Positions 34,605 through 43,421 of a stretch of 64,000 nucleotides of DNA are shown here, piece by piece. The notes beneath the pieces are model-generated. The model saw only the letters and a list, made by a program, of their open reading frames with translations. It searched no databases and was not told where the DNA came from. Source of the DNA: Shewanella halotolerans (GTDB lineage: Bacteria > Pseudomonadota > Gammaproteobacteria > Enterobacterales > Shewanellaceae); the NCBI RefSeq assembly GCF_019457535.1, contig NZ_CP080417.1, positions 868,001 through 932,000 of the forward strand. The letters run 5' to 3'. The translations under genes were made by a program, and so were the position numbers. Numbering within the stretch: position 1 is the stretch's first letter; every line of letters begins with the position of its first letter.

Positions 34605-35117
34605 ATGAAGTTTAGATGCTTCGTTCTTTTTTCTTGTTTATTTTCCTTGAGCAGTTTCGCTTGTGAACCATCCTCAGTTGATTGGGCAAGTGAGTTGAAA
34701 GAGTCAAGACAACTTGACGAAGAATTTGCTCTAGAAGTAGCCAATAATGCTGACATTATTGGAATCGGTCGTGCTACTAAAGTCATTGATGTAGATGTTT
34801 CAAATGGATATAAGCAAAGAGTGTTTTTTGAAATCGAAGAGATACTTAAAGGGCCTCAACAAGCTGAGGTATCAGCGTTAATGAGTAAAATAAAAGTTCA
34901 AACTGAAAACGATCAAGTAGAAGAACTCTATGTTTGTGGAAAACCGATTGAACCTAGCATTGATGATGCGTATGCAGTTAGAACATATAAGTATCTTTTC
35001 TATATTAGAAATGATGTTTTGATCAGAGCCAGCACTTATCCAGAGGCACCATTACCAATGCTTCCACAAGAAGAGATTGATTTACTAATACGTGAAAAGC
35101 GTATAACAAGGCCTTAA
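34605..35117 (+). CDS. small secreted protein of unknown function (cassette-like gene)
   Basis: A 170-residue AT-rich gene. A signal peptide (about 1-19, ending SFA before a cysteine) precedes a beta-rich domain with the phrase ADIIGIGRATKV and a paired cysteine (VCGK). I do not recognise a named family. GC is far below the flanking core genes, the start follows a GTTAGGA boundary, and an attC-like hairpin follows the stop, all as in integron gene cassettes. The FACE cleavage region might be a lipobox or a simple signal peptidase site. Confidence 0.7.
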   Translation: MKFRCFVLFSCLFSLSSFACEPSSVDWASELKESRQLDEEFALEVANNADIIGIGRATKVIDVDVSNGYKQRVFFEIEEILKGPQQAEVSALMSKIKVQTENDQVEELYVCGKPIEPSIDDAYAVRTYKYLFYIRNDVLIRASTYPEAPLPMLPQEEIDLLIREKRITRP

Positions 35118-35183
35118 AGCCGGATACAAAACTGTTGGCTGGTTCCGCTTCGCTTTAAACCAGCCGGAATGGGGGCGTTAGGT
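35111..35183 (+). other. attC-like recombination site
   Basis: An 8-bp perfect stem GGCTGGTT/AACCAGCC (35137-35144 and 35158-35165) has a CCGCTTCGCT-containing loop and is followed by GCGTTAGGT, whose GTTAGGT fits the attC R' box GTTRRRY. The left box GCCTTAA is a degenerate partner. Size and loop resemble Vibrio/Shewanella cassette sites. Confidence 0.6.
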
Positions 35184-35198
35184 TTCAAGGAGTATTGA

Positions 35199-35609
35199 GT
35201 GAATACCAATGAGGGGAGAGTATATTTTGCTTTAGATGGTGATGATTTTGATCCTGATGAAGTGACCAAATTTATTGGAATAGAACCAACTTCAATAATG
35301 AGGAAGGGTAGCAAAGCAGGCGGTAAACTACCGAAAAAAAGTTCTTGGACTGTTTCGACTGAAAACGTTGTTAACGAGCACATTGATGTTTTTGACATGA
35401 CCACTGAAATCGTCAATATACTTAAACCTAAAAAAGATCTGATTATTCAGTCGATTGAGAAGTTTAAAGTTAAGCCAAGATTAGAGGTTGTTCTTTGGTT
35501 TTCTATTAACGAAGAGTACTCAACACCTGCGATTGGCTTTGAAACAGAAACGGTATCTTTTTTAGGTGAAATCGGTGCATTCATAGACATAGATACGTAC
35601 AAACATTAA
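35199..35609 (+). CDS. DUF4279-family protein (cassette-like gene)
   Basis: A 136-residue protein. The beginning (DDFDPDEVTKFIGIEPT, then a basic RKGSK) matches the DUF4279 family, small cytosolic proteins of unknown function that are common in integron cassettes and beside toxin or immunity genes. The GTG start has AAGGAG six bases upstream. It is AT-rich and preceded directly by the attC-like site. Confidence 0.8.
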   Translation: MNTNEGRVYFALDGDDFDPDEVTKFIGIEPTSIMRKGSKAGGKLPKKSSWTVSTENVVNEHIDVFDMTTEIVNILKPKKDLIIQSIEKFKVKPRLEVVLWFSINEEYSTPAIGFETETVSFLGEIGAFIDIDTYKH

Positions 35610-35685
35610 AAGGTAACAAGAGGCTCCACCGGACACATTTTGGTGTGTAGTGGTCAATTAAAACTGATGACTTTATCTAACATAC

Positions 35686-36045
35686 ATGAATTTGCCAGAT
35701 AAAATGGACTTAGTCGCATTGAAGCTCAGGCTCTATAGAAGCCGGCTGTTGATTGGTTTATTGGCAAGCCTAGTACCGATATTAAAGTTTATGGTTATCC
35801 CTCTGATCAATGGAATCGAACCTAGTGAAAAGGAAATTAAGTTTGTTTTTCTTAGTGGATTGGTCTTGTTCTGGTGTTTTGGGTTGTTGTTATTAAGCTT
35901 TGACTTCGGAGATAAGAAGAGAAGTAGGTTTTTTCCTACATTTAGTGCTTTAGGTCGCTGGTATGGGGCAATTTTTATCTTTGTATGGCTTGGTATTCTT
36001 ACCTGCTTAAGCATTATTATACCGGTGGTGTTGATTGTAAGTTAG
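35686..36045 (+). CDS. small membrane protein of unknown function
   Basis: A 119-residue protein with three predicted transmembrane helices (about 20-40, 50-70, 92-116) and short polar loops. No family recognised. AT-rich like its two upstream neighbours and on the same strand, but no attC-like hairpin separates it from the DUF4279 gene, so it may be a remnant of a longer cassette or an unrelated acquisition. Confidence 0.6.
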   Translation: MNLPDKMDLVALKLRLYRSRLLIGLLASLVPILKFMVIPLINGIEPSEKEIKFVFLSGLVLFWCFGLLLLSFDFGDKKRSRFFPTFSALGRWYGAIFIFVWLGILTCLSIIIPVVLIVS

Positions 36046-36159
36046 CTCTGCCATTAACTAGAGCTTTTGTTGTCCATAGATATTTTAATTTTGAATCCGT
36101 GAGTTAAAGCCAATTATCTCACAAGCTTGTGTCTAGAAGTTTCCCATGAGGTTAAATCT

Positions 36160-36345
36160 AAGAGATGGATAACTCGGTGTAAACACGCTTTTGGCCTTCG
36201 AAATCAGGGATGATTTCGCAGAGCATCCAAGGATGGACTTGCTGCGTGCCAAAAGCGGGTTTGCACGGAAGCCTGCCGCAGGAAATTCAAAACAGTGATG
36301 GTTAACGCTTCTTTGACTTTGATTCAATCAGAGTCAGCAAGTTTT
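36160..36345. repeat. dispersed palindromic repeat, copy D
   Basis: A left arm GTGTAAACACGCTTTTGGCC (36177-36196) pairs with 36246-36266. The tip contains CATCCAAGGATGG, and the border GCTTCTTTGACTTTGATT resembles the edge of copies C and E. Confidence 0.75.
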
Positions 36346-36431
36346 CCCTGCAAGAAATCTCTTAGCCGTATTCCACACCCTTCAGACTCTAAAGGTCAGT
36401 ACTCACCAAAGCATGAAGCAGGCTGGCCGCT

Positions 36432-36488
36432 AACCAGCCTAGGTTAGAGTAACCAGCCTAGGTCAGAGCAACCAGCTTGGATCATAGG
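36432..36488. repeat. 19-bp tandem repeat, three copies
   Basis: Three units beginning AACCAGCCTAGG or AACCAGCTTGG end 2 bp from the stop of the dipeptidase-like gene. Confidence 0.75.
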
Positions 36489-36490
36489 GA

Positions 36491-37648
36491 CTAGCCTAGT
36501 ACCTCGGTCAACACCCGCTGCCAGTTCCCCCCCATGATTTTGCTGCGATCGCCGCTGCTGAATCCGGCGCGGGACAAGGCGCCGTCGATACGCTCCATGC
36601 GCTCGATATGGTTAAGCGCTGGGATCACCACGTGTTCGGGATCCTGGTCGAAGCCGAGTACGCCGCTGGCACGCAGGCTGTGCCACCACTCGACATATTG
36701 TTTCACCCCTTCGGCGTTGTCGTTGTCTAGCTCTAAGAGTTTCTCGTGGCCCCGCAGCGGGTAGTCGTTGGCGATGGCGACGGCGTCTATGCCGCCGACA
36801 TTGGCCACATGTTTGAGCTGGGCCAGATAGTGGTCTGTGGTGGGTGTGTGCTCAGTGGTGAGCCAGAAGGTCATCATGAAGACGCCGAACAGGCCGCCGG
36901 TATCGGCGATCGCCCTGATCACCTCGTCGGGTGAGCAGCGAGCGTGATTGACGATGGCGCGCACGGCGCCGTGGCTCTGTACTATCGGCGCGCGGCTGGC
37001 CTTGGCGCTGTCTAGCGCCGATTGGGGGCTGGAGTGGCTGACATCGATCAGCATCCGCTTACTGTTGAGCTTGTGGAGCAGCTGATGACCGGCCTTGGTG
37101 AGCGGCAGGTTGAGCCCCTGCTTGCCGTCGTTGTCCAGGGCGCCGCCGCTAAACAGGTTGCCATAGTGGTGGGTGAGCTGTAGCACTCTAAGGCCGCGCT
37201 CATAAAACTCATCCACCTGATTGAGGTCTTGATTTATGCTCTGCTCGACGCAGTCGGCGCCCTGAATTTGAAAGAAGACGGCGGTGCGGCCGCTGGCATG
37301 GGCCGTCTCAATATCCTTGGCGCTGCGCCCCAGCAGTAGCTTGTCTGGGTTGGCATTTACCCTGGCCAGGGCCTCGCCGATACTCTTGACGCAGGCGTTG
37401 TAGGTGCGTTTGTAGTTGGTGGTGCCATCGGCCTGTTCTATGGCTTCGATGGCTGAGATATCACATAGGTAGGCATCAAGCTTTGAGGCGCCGAGATCGG
37501 CTAAGTCCTCCGGCAAAAAGGAGAGGCCATCGATATAGAGGGCTTTTTGAGTTGCTTTCGCCCATGCCGGGAGGGGGGCTAGCTGAGTCAGCAGACTGGC
37601 AGCGGCCAAGCCCTTAAGTAGATGGCGTCGTTGCATTTGCACAGGCAT
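36491..37648 (-). CDS. M19 membrane-dipeptidase-like protein lacking metal ligands
   Basis: A 385-residue protein with a Tat-like leader (QRRHLLKGLAAASLL, cleavage near residue 30). The renal-dipeptidase fold is clear: LTHHYGN, LIDVSHSS with His205, IVQSHGAVR with His226, and the GGLFGV strand. However, the usual DGHND reads DGLSF (Leu42 and Phe44 replace the His and Asp metal ligands) and the bridging Glu is Gln129. Three of five zinc-site residues are therefore absent, so hydrolysis by the normal mechanism is unlikely. It may bind peptides or be a specialised homologue. Single gene. Confidence 0.85.
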   Translation of the reverse strand: MPVQMQRRHLLKGLAAASLLTQLAPLPAWAKATQKALYIDGLSFLPEDLADLGASKLDAYLCDISAIEAIEQADGTTNYKRTYNACVKSIGEALARVNANPDKLLLGRSAKDIETAHASGRTAVFFQIQGADCVEQSINQDLNQVDEFYERGLRVLQLTHHYGNLFSGGALDNDGKQGLNLPLTKAGHQLLHKLNSKRMLIDVSHSSPQSALDSAKASRAPIVQSHGAVRAIVNHARCSPDEVIRAIADTGGLFGVFMMTFWLTTEHTPTTDHYLAQLKHVANVGGIDAVAIANDYPLRGHEKLLELDNDNAEGVKQYVEWWHSLRASGVLGFDQDPEHVVIPALNHIERMERIDGALSRAGFSSGDRSKIMGGNWQRVLTEVLG

Positions 37649-37785
37649 ATTGCGCTCCTTAATAGTTGTTATTATCGCGGCAAATCAATGGGATTAAGCT
37701 GCCGATACTAACATCAAATAATCTGTCAGGGGAGCGAAGCCGGGCACTCATGGCCATTGAAACGACCATGAGTGTCGCTTTGCGC

Positions 37786-38457
37786 TTAAGCTAAGTGGGC
37801 GGCTATCGCCTTACCAATGGCGCCAGCACTGGCAGGGTTTTGCCCGGTAATGACTCGCTCATCTTCTATGATGAAGGCATTCCACGGCTGTACCTTGTTA
37901 TAGCGCTTGGCACTGCGGGTGAGGGCTTCTTCGAGCAGGAAGGGGATCTTATCTATGGTGCCGTAGTCGATCTCCTCTTCACGGGTAAAGCCGGTGACAG
38001 ACTTATCGGCAATCAGTTTTTCGCCATTGCTGAGTGTGATGGGCAGCAAACCGGCTGGTCCGTGACAGACGGCGCCAATGACACCGCCATTTTCGTAGTG
38101 CGCCGCACTGAGCTGGGCTACGGCTTCATTGGTGGCCAGATCCGATAGCAGGCCAAATCCCCCCGGATAGTAGATGGCGCTGTATTGCTCAATATCTATC
38201 TGTGAGGCGGGAATCGTATTGTTGACCCGGCTGATAAACGAGGCGTCCTGCAACACAGACGCGTTGACCTCATCACCTTCGATATCTGTGCCGTACAGGG
38301 GAGCCTTGCCGCCGTCGATTGAGACAAGATCATAATCAAGGCCCGCAGCTATTAGCTCATGCAGCGCATGGGTGAGTTCTGGCGCAAAGGTGCCATTGGC
38401 TTCGTCAGTGGTGCCGAGTGTGGCGTGGTTTGTCAAAAAGATAAGTACTTTTTTCAT
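37786..38457 (-). CDS. DJ-1/PfpI-family protein (Hsp31-like)
   Basis: A 223-residue cytosolic protein with the nucleophile elbow GAVCHGPAG (Cys near 130), the IYYPGGFG segment and an Asp/Glu-rich N-terminal loop. Members act as glyoxalase III, deglycase or chaperones under carbonyl stress. It is divergent from a LysR gene across about 110 bp, which suggests control by that regulator. Confidence 0.88.
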   Translation of the reverse strand: MKKVLIFLTNHATLGTTDEANGTFAPELTHALHELIAAGLDYDLVSIDGGKAPLYGTDIEGDEVNASVLQDASFISRVNNTIPASQIDIEQYSAIYYPGGFGLLSDLATNEAVAQLSAAHYENGGVIGAVCHGPAGLLPITLSNGEKLIADKSVTGFTREEEIDYGTIDKIPFLLEEALTRSAKRYNKVQPWNAFIIEDERVITGQNPASAGAIGKAIAAHLA

Positions 38458-38567
38458 GGTGCAGAGTCTCTGTTATTGAAAGTGGTCTCATTGTAATTGT
38501 TGCTTTATCTGACGATAATCCATCAAAATGACAAATTAATATTGCTATATGGCAACAATGGTGGTTC

Positions 38568-39449
38568 ATGGATAGTTTTGAGGGAATTGTCGAATTTATT
38601 GCGGTTGCCGAGTCTAATGGTTTTTCGGCGGCGGCACGCCAACTGGGAAGTTCGACCAGCCATGTGAGTCGCCAGGTGGCGAGACTTGAGGCGCGACTCG
38701 GCTGCGCTTTGTTTGCACGAACCACCCGTAGCGTTAGCCTGACCCTGGCAGGGCTGGGTTATTATCGCCAGTGTCAAAACCTGATGATGGGACTTAGACA
38801 GGCCAATGAGGAAGTGACTCAGCAGCAACAGCAGCTCAGTGGCACGCTGAGGGTAAGTGCGGCCGGTGCGTTTGCCGAGCAATATATCGCTCCGGTATTG
38901 ATTGATTTTGCCAGGCAACATCCCGCCTTGACCATAGACATGGACTTCAACAGTCGTATGGTTAATTTTGTCGAAGATGGTATCGATTTCGCGATTCGCT
39001 TTGGAATGTTAAAAGACTCAGGCCTGGTAGCGCGTAAGTTAGCGAATCGAGACATGATGGCGGTGGCAAGCCCAGAGTACCTGGCCGAGCATGGTACGCC
39101 CAAGACGCCTCAGGATCTCAGGTTGCATAGCTGCATCATCTCTAACAATGATCACTGGCTGTTTCAACAAGACGATAATGAGCTGAGCATCAAGGTGGAG
39201 GGACGCTGGCGCAGCAACAATGTGCCAGCGGTGATCGCGGCGGCAGAGCAGCATTTGGGGATTGCCTATCTGCCTAAGAGTAGCTTTATCGTGCCGCTGG
39301 TCAAGGGCAGCCTGGTTCCTGTGTTGTCACCCTATTGGAATCGCGGCCTCACCAGCTGGATTGTTTACCAAAACCGCCGCTTCTTACCCATGCGGGCGCG
39401 AATGGCTATCGACCATCTGATTGCACATTTTGCCGATTGGCAGGAGTGA
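38568..39449 (+). CDS. LysR-type transcriptional regulator
   Basis: A 293-residue protein. Helix-turn-helix GFSAAARQLGSSTSHVSRQVARLE near residues 18-41, then a type-2 periplasmic-binding fold. It resembles the AaeR/CrgA-like group that often controls divergent oxidoreductase or stress genes. The divergent neighbour here is the DJ-1/PfpI gene. Its stop abuts the stop of the convergent TetR gene with no spacer. Confidence 0.9.
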   Translation: MDSFEGIVEFIAVAESNGFSAAARQLGSSTSHVSRQVARLEARLGCALFARTTRSVSLTLAGLGYYRQCQNLMMGLRQANEEVTQQQQQLSGTLRVSAAGAFAEQYIAPVLIDFARQHPALTIDMDFNSRMVNFVEDGIDFAIRFGMLKDSGLVARKLANRDMMAVASPEYLAEHGTPKTPQDLRLHSCIISNNDHWLFQQDDNELSIKVEGRWRSNNVPAVIAAAEQHLGIAYLPKSSFIVPLVKGSLVPVLSPYWNRGLTSWIVYQNRRFLPMRARMAIDHLIAHFADWQE

Positions 39450-40034
39450 TCACCGCGCGGCCATGGCATTCCAGAAGAGGGCGAAGCTGGCGCTGCGCTC
39501 ATGGGCTTGCTGCCAGCGCTCAGGGTGGTCCACAAAGTAGCGGGTGGCGGCTAGGTATTGGCCGTGGCAGTTGTCCTGCATCAGCTCAATGGGATACTCG
39601 GCCAGCTCGCCGCTAGCCTGGCCTTGGCGGATCAATTCGGCGATGAAACCTAAGATGCCGTGCATCGCCTGATCGCGCACCGACTGCTCGAGGTTGGGGG
39701 ACATGGAGTAGAGCTGAAAAAACGCCTGCTTAAGCGGATTGGCCATGGCCCAGGTCAGCGCCGCAAACCAGAGCTGCTCGGCATCTTGCTTGAGGTCGCC
39801 ACGGCTGCTGGCACTTGCTTGTATGGCGTCGGCAAACTCCTGCTTAACACCGAGAAACAGCTGCTCGAGCAGCTGCTCCTTGGAGGGGAAATGGTGAAAC
39901 AGGGTACCTGTGGCGACCCCTGCCTCGCGGGCGATGGTGGCCGTGCTTGTGCCATGAAAGCCCTGACTGACGAACAACCCTAGGGCGGTCTCTAAGATGG
40001 CCTGTTTCTTGGTGCGTTTGCTGCTTGCTGTCAT
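39450..40034 (-). CDS. TetR-family regulator of aldehyde dehydrogenase operon
   Basis: A 194-residue protein with the N-terminal helix-turn-helix (ATIAREAGVATGTLFHHFPSKEQLL, about 30-54) and a variable ligand-binding C-terminal part. It lies 13 bp after the aldehyde dehydrogenase gene on the same strand and is probably co-transcribed. A perfect-arm palindrome upstream of that operon (41568-41585) is a good operator candidate. An aldehyde or fatty ligand is a guess from context. Confidence 0.88.
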   Translation of the reverse strand: MTASSKRTKKQAILETALGLFVSQGFHGTSTATIAREAGVATGTLFHHFPSKEQLLEQLFLGVKQEFADAIQASASSRGDLKQDAEQLWFAALTWAMANPLKQAFFQLYSMSPNLEQSVRDQAMHGILGFIAELIRQGQASGELAEYPIELMQDNCHGQYLAATRYFVDHPERWQQAHERSASFALFWNAMAAR

Positions 40035-40047
40035 CTGAATCTGCCCG

Positions 40048-41472
40048 TTAGCGTAAAAACAGCTTCATCAGCAGCTGCTGAATCGCCTTACCATAGGGAG
40101 GGTGCACCAGCTTGCCTGTGTTGAGCCTGCCACGGCTCAATATGGTCTTGGCGTGGCTCATGGTGAGGAAGCCTTCCTTGCCATGGTAGTGGCCCATGCC
40201 CGAGGGACCTATGCCGCCGAAGGGGGCATCGTCCGCCGCCACATGGAATACGGTCTCGTTGATGCAGACGCCCCCCGAGTGAGTCTGCTCCAGCAGTCGC
40301 TGCTGAGTCCCTGCATCGAAGCTCATGATGTAGAGGGCCAGCGGGCGAGGGCGATCGTTCACATACTCGATGGCCGACTCCAGGCTGTCATATTCGACGA
40401 TGGGCAGGAGTGGTCCGAAGATCTCCTCCTGCATCACCTTCATCTGCTCGTTCACTCCGGTTATTAGCTGCACCGGCAGCTTACGGCTGCCGGGCGCCAT
40501 GGTTTCAGTGCTGGTGGGGGTCACCTTGGCGCCCTGGTCGATGGCGTCTTGCAGCACAGCCTGCAGGCGATCGAACTGACGCTGGTTGATGATGGCGCCG
40601 TAGTCGGGGTTTTGGCCTATCTCGCCGTACATCTGCTTGAATCTGTTGATGAAGGCCTGCACGAAGGCCTGGCTCTGGCCCTTGGGCAGCAGCACATAGT
40701 CGGGGGCGACACAGATCTGCCCGGCGTTGAGGCACTTACCGTAGATCATTCGCTCCACGGCGGTATCCAAAGGCATATCCGGCGCGATGATCACTGGCGA
40801 CTTGCCCCCCAACTCCAGGGTGACTGGGGTGAGGTTGTCGGCGGCGGCGCGCATCACATGGCGGCCAACCGTGGTTGAGCCGGTAAACAGCAGATGATCG
40901 AAGGGGAGCGCCGAGAAAGCGGCGGCGACCTCGGCCTCGCCTTCGACGACAGCCACCTGGGTCTCATCGAACAGGCCAGCCAGCATTTGTCTGAGCACCC
41001 TGTTGGTCTCTGGGGTGAATTCAGACAACTTGATCATGGCGCGGTTGCCAGCCGCCAGGGCGGTGATCAAGGGACCGATGGAGAGCATCACGGGGAAGTT
41101 CCACGGCACTATGATGCCGACTACGCCCAGAGGCTGATACTGCACCTGCACCTTGGCGGGCGCCAGTAAGATGCCCGCGTTGCGACGGTTGGGCTTCATC
41201 CAGCCCTTGAGCTTCTTCAGTGTGTAGTTGATGTTGTTGACGCAGGGCATGATGTCGGAGATGCGGCTGTCATCAGGAGATCTGTGGCCATAGTCGGCAT
41301 TGAGGGCCTCGACAATCGCCTGCTGATGGCTCAACAGCGCCTGCTTGAGGGCGATAAGCTGGGCCTCGCGTTGCTGCCTAGAGGGGGCGCCTTGCTCACG
41401 GAAGCTGGCCTTCTGCCTCGCCAGCAGTTGGTTGAGGGCTTGGCCGACATCTAGGTTTGTGGGCATGTTCAT
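40048..41472 (-). CDS. coniferyl-aldehyde dehydrogenase family protein
   Basis: A 474-residue NAD(P)-dependent aldehyde dehydrogenase. PWNFPVML, the GSTTVGRHV nucleotide-binding loop, catalytic Glu in LELGGKSP and Cys in NAGQICVAPDYVL are all present. The ICVAPDYVL context and C-terminal hydrophobic tail match the CalB/fatty-aldehyde group. It oxidises aromatic or long-chain aldehydes to acids. First gene of an operon with the TetR regulator. Confidence 0.9.
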   Translation of the reverse strand: MNMPTNLDVGQALNQLLARQKASFREQGAPSRQQREAQLIALKQALLSHQQAIVEALNADYGHRSPDDSRISDIMPCVNNINYTLKKLKGWMKPNRRNAGILLAPAKVQVQYQPLGVVGIIVPWNFPVMLSIGPLITALAAGNRAMIKLSEFTPETNRVLRQMLAGLFDETQVAVVEGEAEVAAAFSALPFDHLLFTGSTTVGRHVMRAAADNLTPVTLELGGKSPVIIAPDMPLDTAVERMIYGKCLNAGQICVAPDYVLLPKGQSQAFVQAFINRFKQMYGEIGQNPDYGAIINQRQFDRLQAVLQDAIDQGAKVTPTSTETMAPGSRKLPVQLITGVNEQMKVMQEEIFGPLLPIVEYDSLESAIEYVNDRPRPLALYIMSFDAGTQQRLLEQTHSGGVCINETVFHVAADDAPFGGIGPSGMGHYHGKEGFLTMSHAKTILSRGRLNTGKLVHPPYGKAIQQLLMKLFLR

Positions 41473-41567
41473 TGTGCTTATCCTCTATTGGTTACTGACG
41501 TTGAGCGTTCGAATGTTAACGTCTCTTCTGCCAAGCCAGATCTGGAGTCAGATGGCCAAAATACAAA

Positions 41568-41585
41568 ACCGACTGATTAGTCGGT
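41568..41585. promoter_or_regulatory. TetR-type operator palindrome
   Basis: ACCGACTGATTAGTCGGT: perfect 7-bp arms around GATT, 96 bp upstream of the aldehyde dehydrogenase start. Probable site for the co-encoded TetR protein. Confidence 0.6.
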
Positions 41586-41722
41586 CTAATGTTAGGGGGT
41601 AAAACCGCCTAGGTCAAATATTGTTCGATAGCGGTGAAAAGTGTGATCTGGATCAAGCGGGTGGCGGGGCTGGAAATCTAAAATGAAATAGACCCTTTTA
41701 GTTGGGATTACAGGAGCTTGAT

Positions 41723-42100
41723 ATGAGCAGTAATCTACATGGTATCGCCATAGGCATAGAGCGCAGTCAGGATGATTTTTATCTCGCCTTCAAGGCCGTC
41801 GGCAAGTTGACCCACGAAGACTATGAGCAGATGACGCCGCTGTTGGAGTCAGCATTGGCGGGCATCGAGGTGTCCGAAATCGTCGCGCTTATCGACATCA
41901 CAGAGCTCGATGGCCTGTCGCTGCATGCAGCCTGGGATGACCTTAAGCTGGGCTTGAAACACGGCAAGGAATTTAAGCGGGTGGCCATCATAGGACGGGG
42001 GGATCTACAGGAGTGGGCGACCCGGGTGGCGAACTGGTTTACCCCTGGGGAGTTCAAGTTCTTCGAAGATAAGCGAGACGCGCTCGACTGGCTGTGTTGA
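41723..42100 (+). CDS. SpoIIAA-like (STAS-type) protein
   Basis: A 125-residue protein. The pattern KAVGKLTHEDYEQMTPLLESAL, VALIDITELDG, WDDLKLGLKHGKEFKRVAIIG and a final FFEDKRDALDWL matches the SpoIIAA-like family (DUF3478), soluble alpha/beta proteins that may bind lipids or partners. Function is unknown. GGAG precedes the ATG; an in-frame TTG upstream is not used. It stands alone between the ALDH operon and the stress protein genes. Confidence 0.85.
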   Translation: MSSNLHGIAIGIERSQDDFYLAFKAVGKLTHEDYEQMTPLLESALAGIEVSEIVALIDITELDGLSLHAAWDDLKLGLKHGKEFKRVAIIGRGDLQEWATRVANWFTPGEFKFFEDKRDALDWLC

Positions 42101-42366
42101 TGGCTAACCCTTCGTTTATCGCCAGTAACGGTTTTGAGTACTGGTTATGAGTATTAGGCGTGGTTTTGGGGATTTGGCGAGCTTTTGGGGATTAGCCGTG
42201 GTTTTTAATATTAGTGACGATTTTTAGCCGCTTTAGCAGGCGGAACTAAGGGCCCTATTCTACGCAGAGAAAAGCGGAGAAAGCCCTGCCAGCTAAGCGA
42301 TTTCTGTCAAGCCTGTGTCACTTTTATCCGCTATGCTTAAAGAAAGCGAATGGTAAGGAGTAACAG

Positions 42367-42798
42367 ATGAGAAATGGTCAAATTTTATGCCCGACAGATT
42401 TTTCTGAAACGGCTTCCCATGCCCTCTCTTATGCCATCGAGATGGCCAACCTGTATCAGGTGGGATTTCGCTTACTTCATGTGGTCGAGCAGCCCATGGG
42501 GGATGAGAATTTTCAGATCCTCGCCATCACGCCGGAGGAGCTCGCCCAGTCCATGGAAGATGCCGCCGCCGAGAAGATGAGATCCCTGCTGGCCAAGCTC
42601 GATAGCAATCTGCCCATCGAGACCATGATACGTCGCGGCGACGCAGTGACCGAGATCTTAGCCGAGGCCGAAGAGAGCCATGTCGGCATGATAGTGATCG
42701 CCAGCCATGGCCGTAAAGGCTTGTCTCATTTTCTGCATACCAATGTGGCAGAGGCGGTGGCGAACCGCGCCAAGTGCCCGGTGCTGGTGGTCAAGTAG
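42367..42798 (+). CDS. universal stress protein (UspA family), first of tandem pair
   Basis: A 143-residue single Usp domain. PTDFSETASHALSYA at the start and the ATP-binding signature G-x2-G-x9-G-(S/T) seen as ASHGRKGLSHFLHTNVAEAV near residue 117 are present. Cytosolic stress protein, probably dimeric and nucleotide-binding. A paralogue of similar length lies 180 bp downstream on the same strand. Confidence 0.92.
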   Translation: MRNGQILCPTDFSETASHALSYAIEMANLYQVGFRLLHVVEQPMGDENFQILAITPEELAQSMEDAAAEKMRSLLAKLDSNLPIETMIRRGDAVTEILAEAEESHVGMIVIASHGRKGLSHFLHTNVAEAVANRAKCPVLVVK

Positions 42799-42976
42799 TC
42801 CGGGCGAAGGTTCTGGTTTATAAGCCCGTCGTCGGTCAATTGTTTGTCGAGAATGGCTTTCGAGAATGCCTGTCGAAATTGGTTGTCGCAAACGGCTATT
42901 GAAAACAGCTGACGACGCAGCTTAGTTTTTGCATTTGTAACAGAGGGATACGAGCGCCTGAACTGAGGAGGTGAAT

Positions 42977-43420
42977 ATGCGTACCCGTCAAATATTGTGC
43001 CCAACGGATTTTTCCGAGACGGCCTCTCACGCCCTGGGCTATGCCATCGAAATGGCGACCCTGTATGGCGTGGATCTGCGTATCGTTCATGTGGTGAGTG
43101 AACCCTACGGCGCCCATAACTATGGGATAGTGGTGGAGAGTAACGAGGAGCTGGAGCAGCACCTGCATGCCTATGCCAACGGCAAGCTGGGTGAGATAGT
43201 CAGGGACGCGCAGATTAGAATGCCGCCCCATCTCAAGGTGCGCAGCGAGGTGCGTACCGGCGGTGTGTTAGGTCAGATATTGCTCGATGCCGAAGAGAAT
43301 GATGTGGGCATGATAGTGGTCGCCAGCCATGGTCATACCGGGCTCGCCCACCTGTTGAATCCGAGCGTGGCAGAAGAGCTGGCCAATAAGGCCAAGTGTC
43401 CCGTGATGGTGGTGAAATAG
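42977..43420 (+). CDS. universal stress protein (UspA family), second of tandem pair
   Basis: A 147-residue paralogue of the preceding gene, with PTDFSETASHALGYAIEMA and ASHGHTGLAHLLNPSVAEEL. The ATG chosen is five bases after GGAGG; a GTG two codons upstream overlaps that site. Strong similarity at both ends and divergence in the middle suggest an old tandem duplication. Its stop is one base from that of the convergent TetR gene. Confidence 0.92.
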   Translation: MRTRQILCPTDFSETASHALGYAIEMATLYGVDLRIVHVVSEPYGAHNYGIVVESNEELEQHLHAYANGKLGEIVRDAQIRMPPHLKVRSEVRTGGVLGQILLDAEENDVGMIVVASHGHTGLAHLLNPSVAEELANKAKCPVMVVK

Positions 43421-43421
43421 C

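Noticed and set aside
35610..35690. Third attC site between the DUF4279 gene and the small membrane protein
   Set aside because: There is a TAACAAG-like left box, but no GTTRRRY right box and no long pairing.
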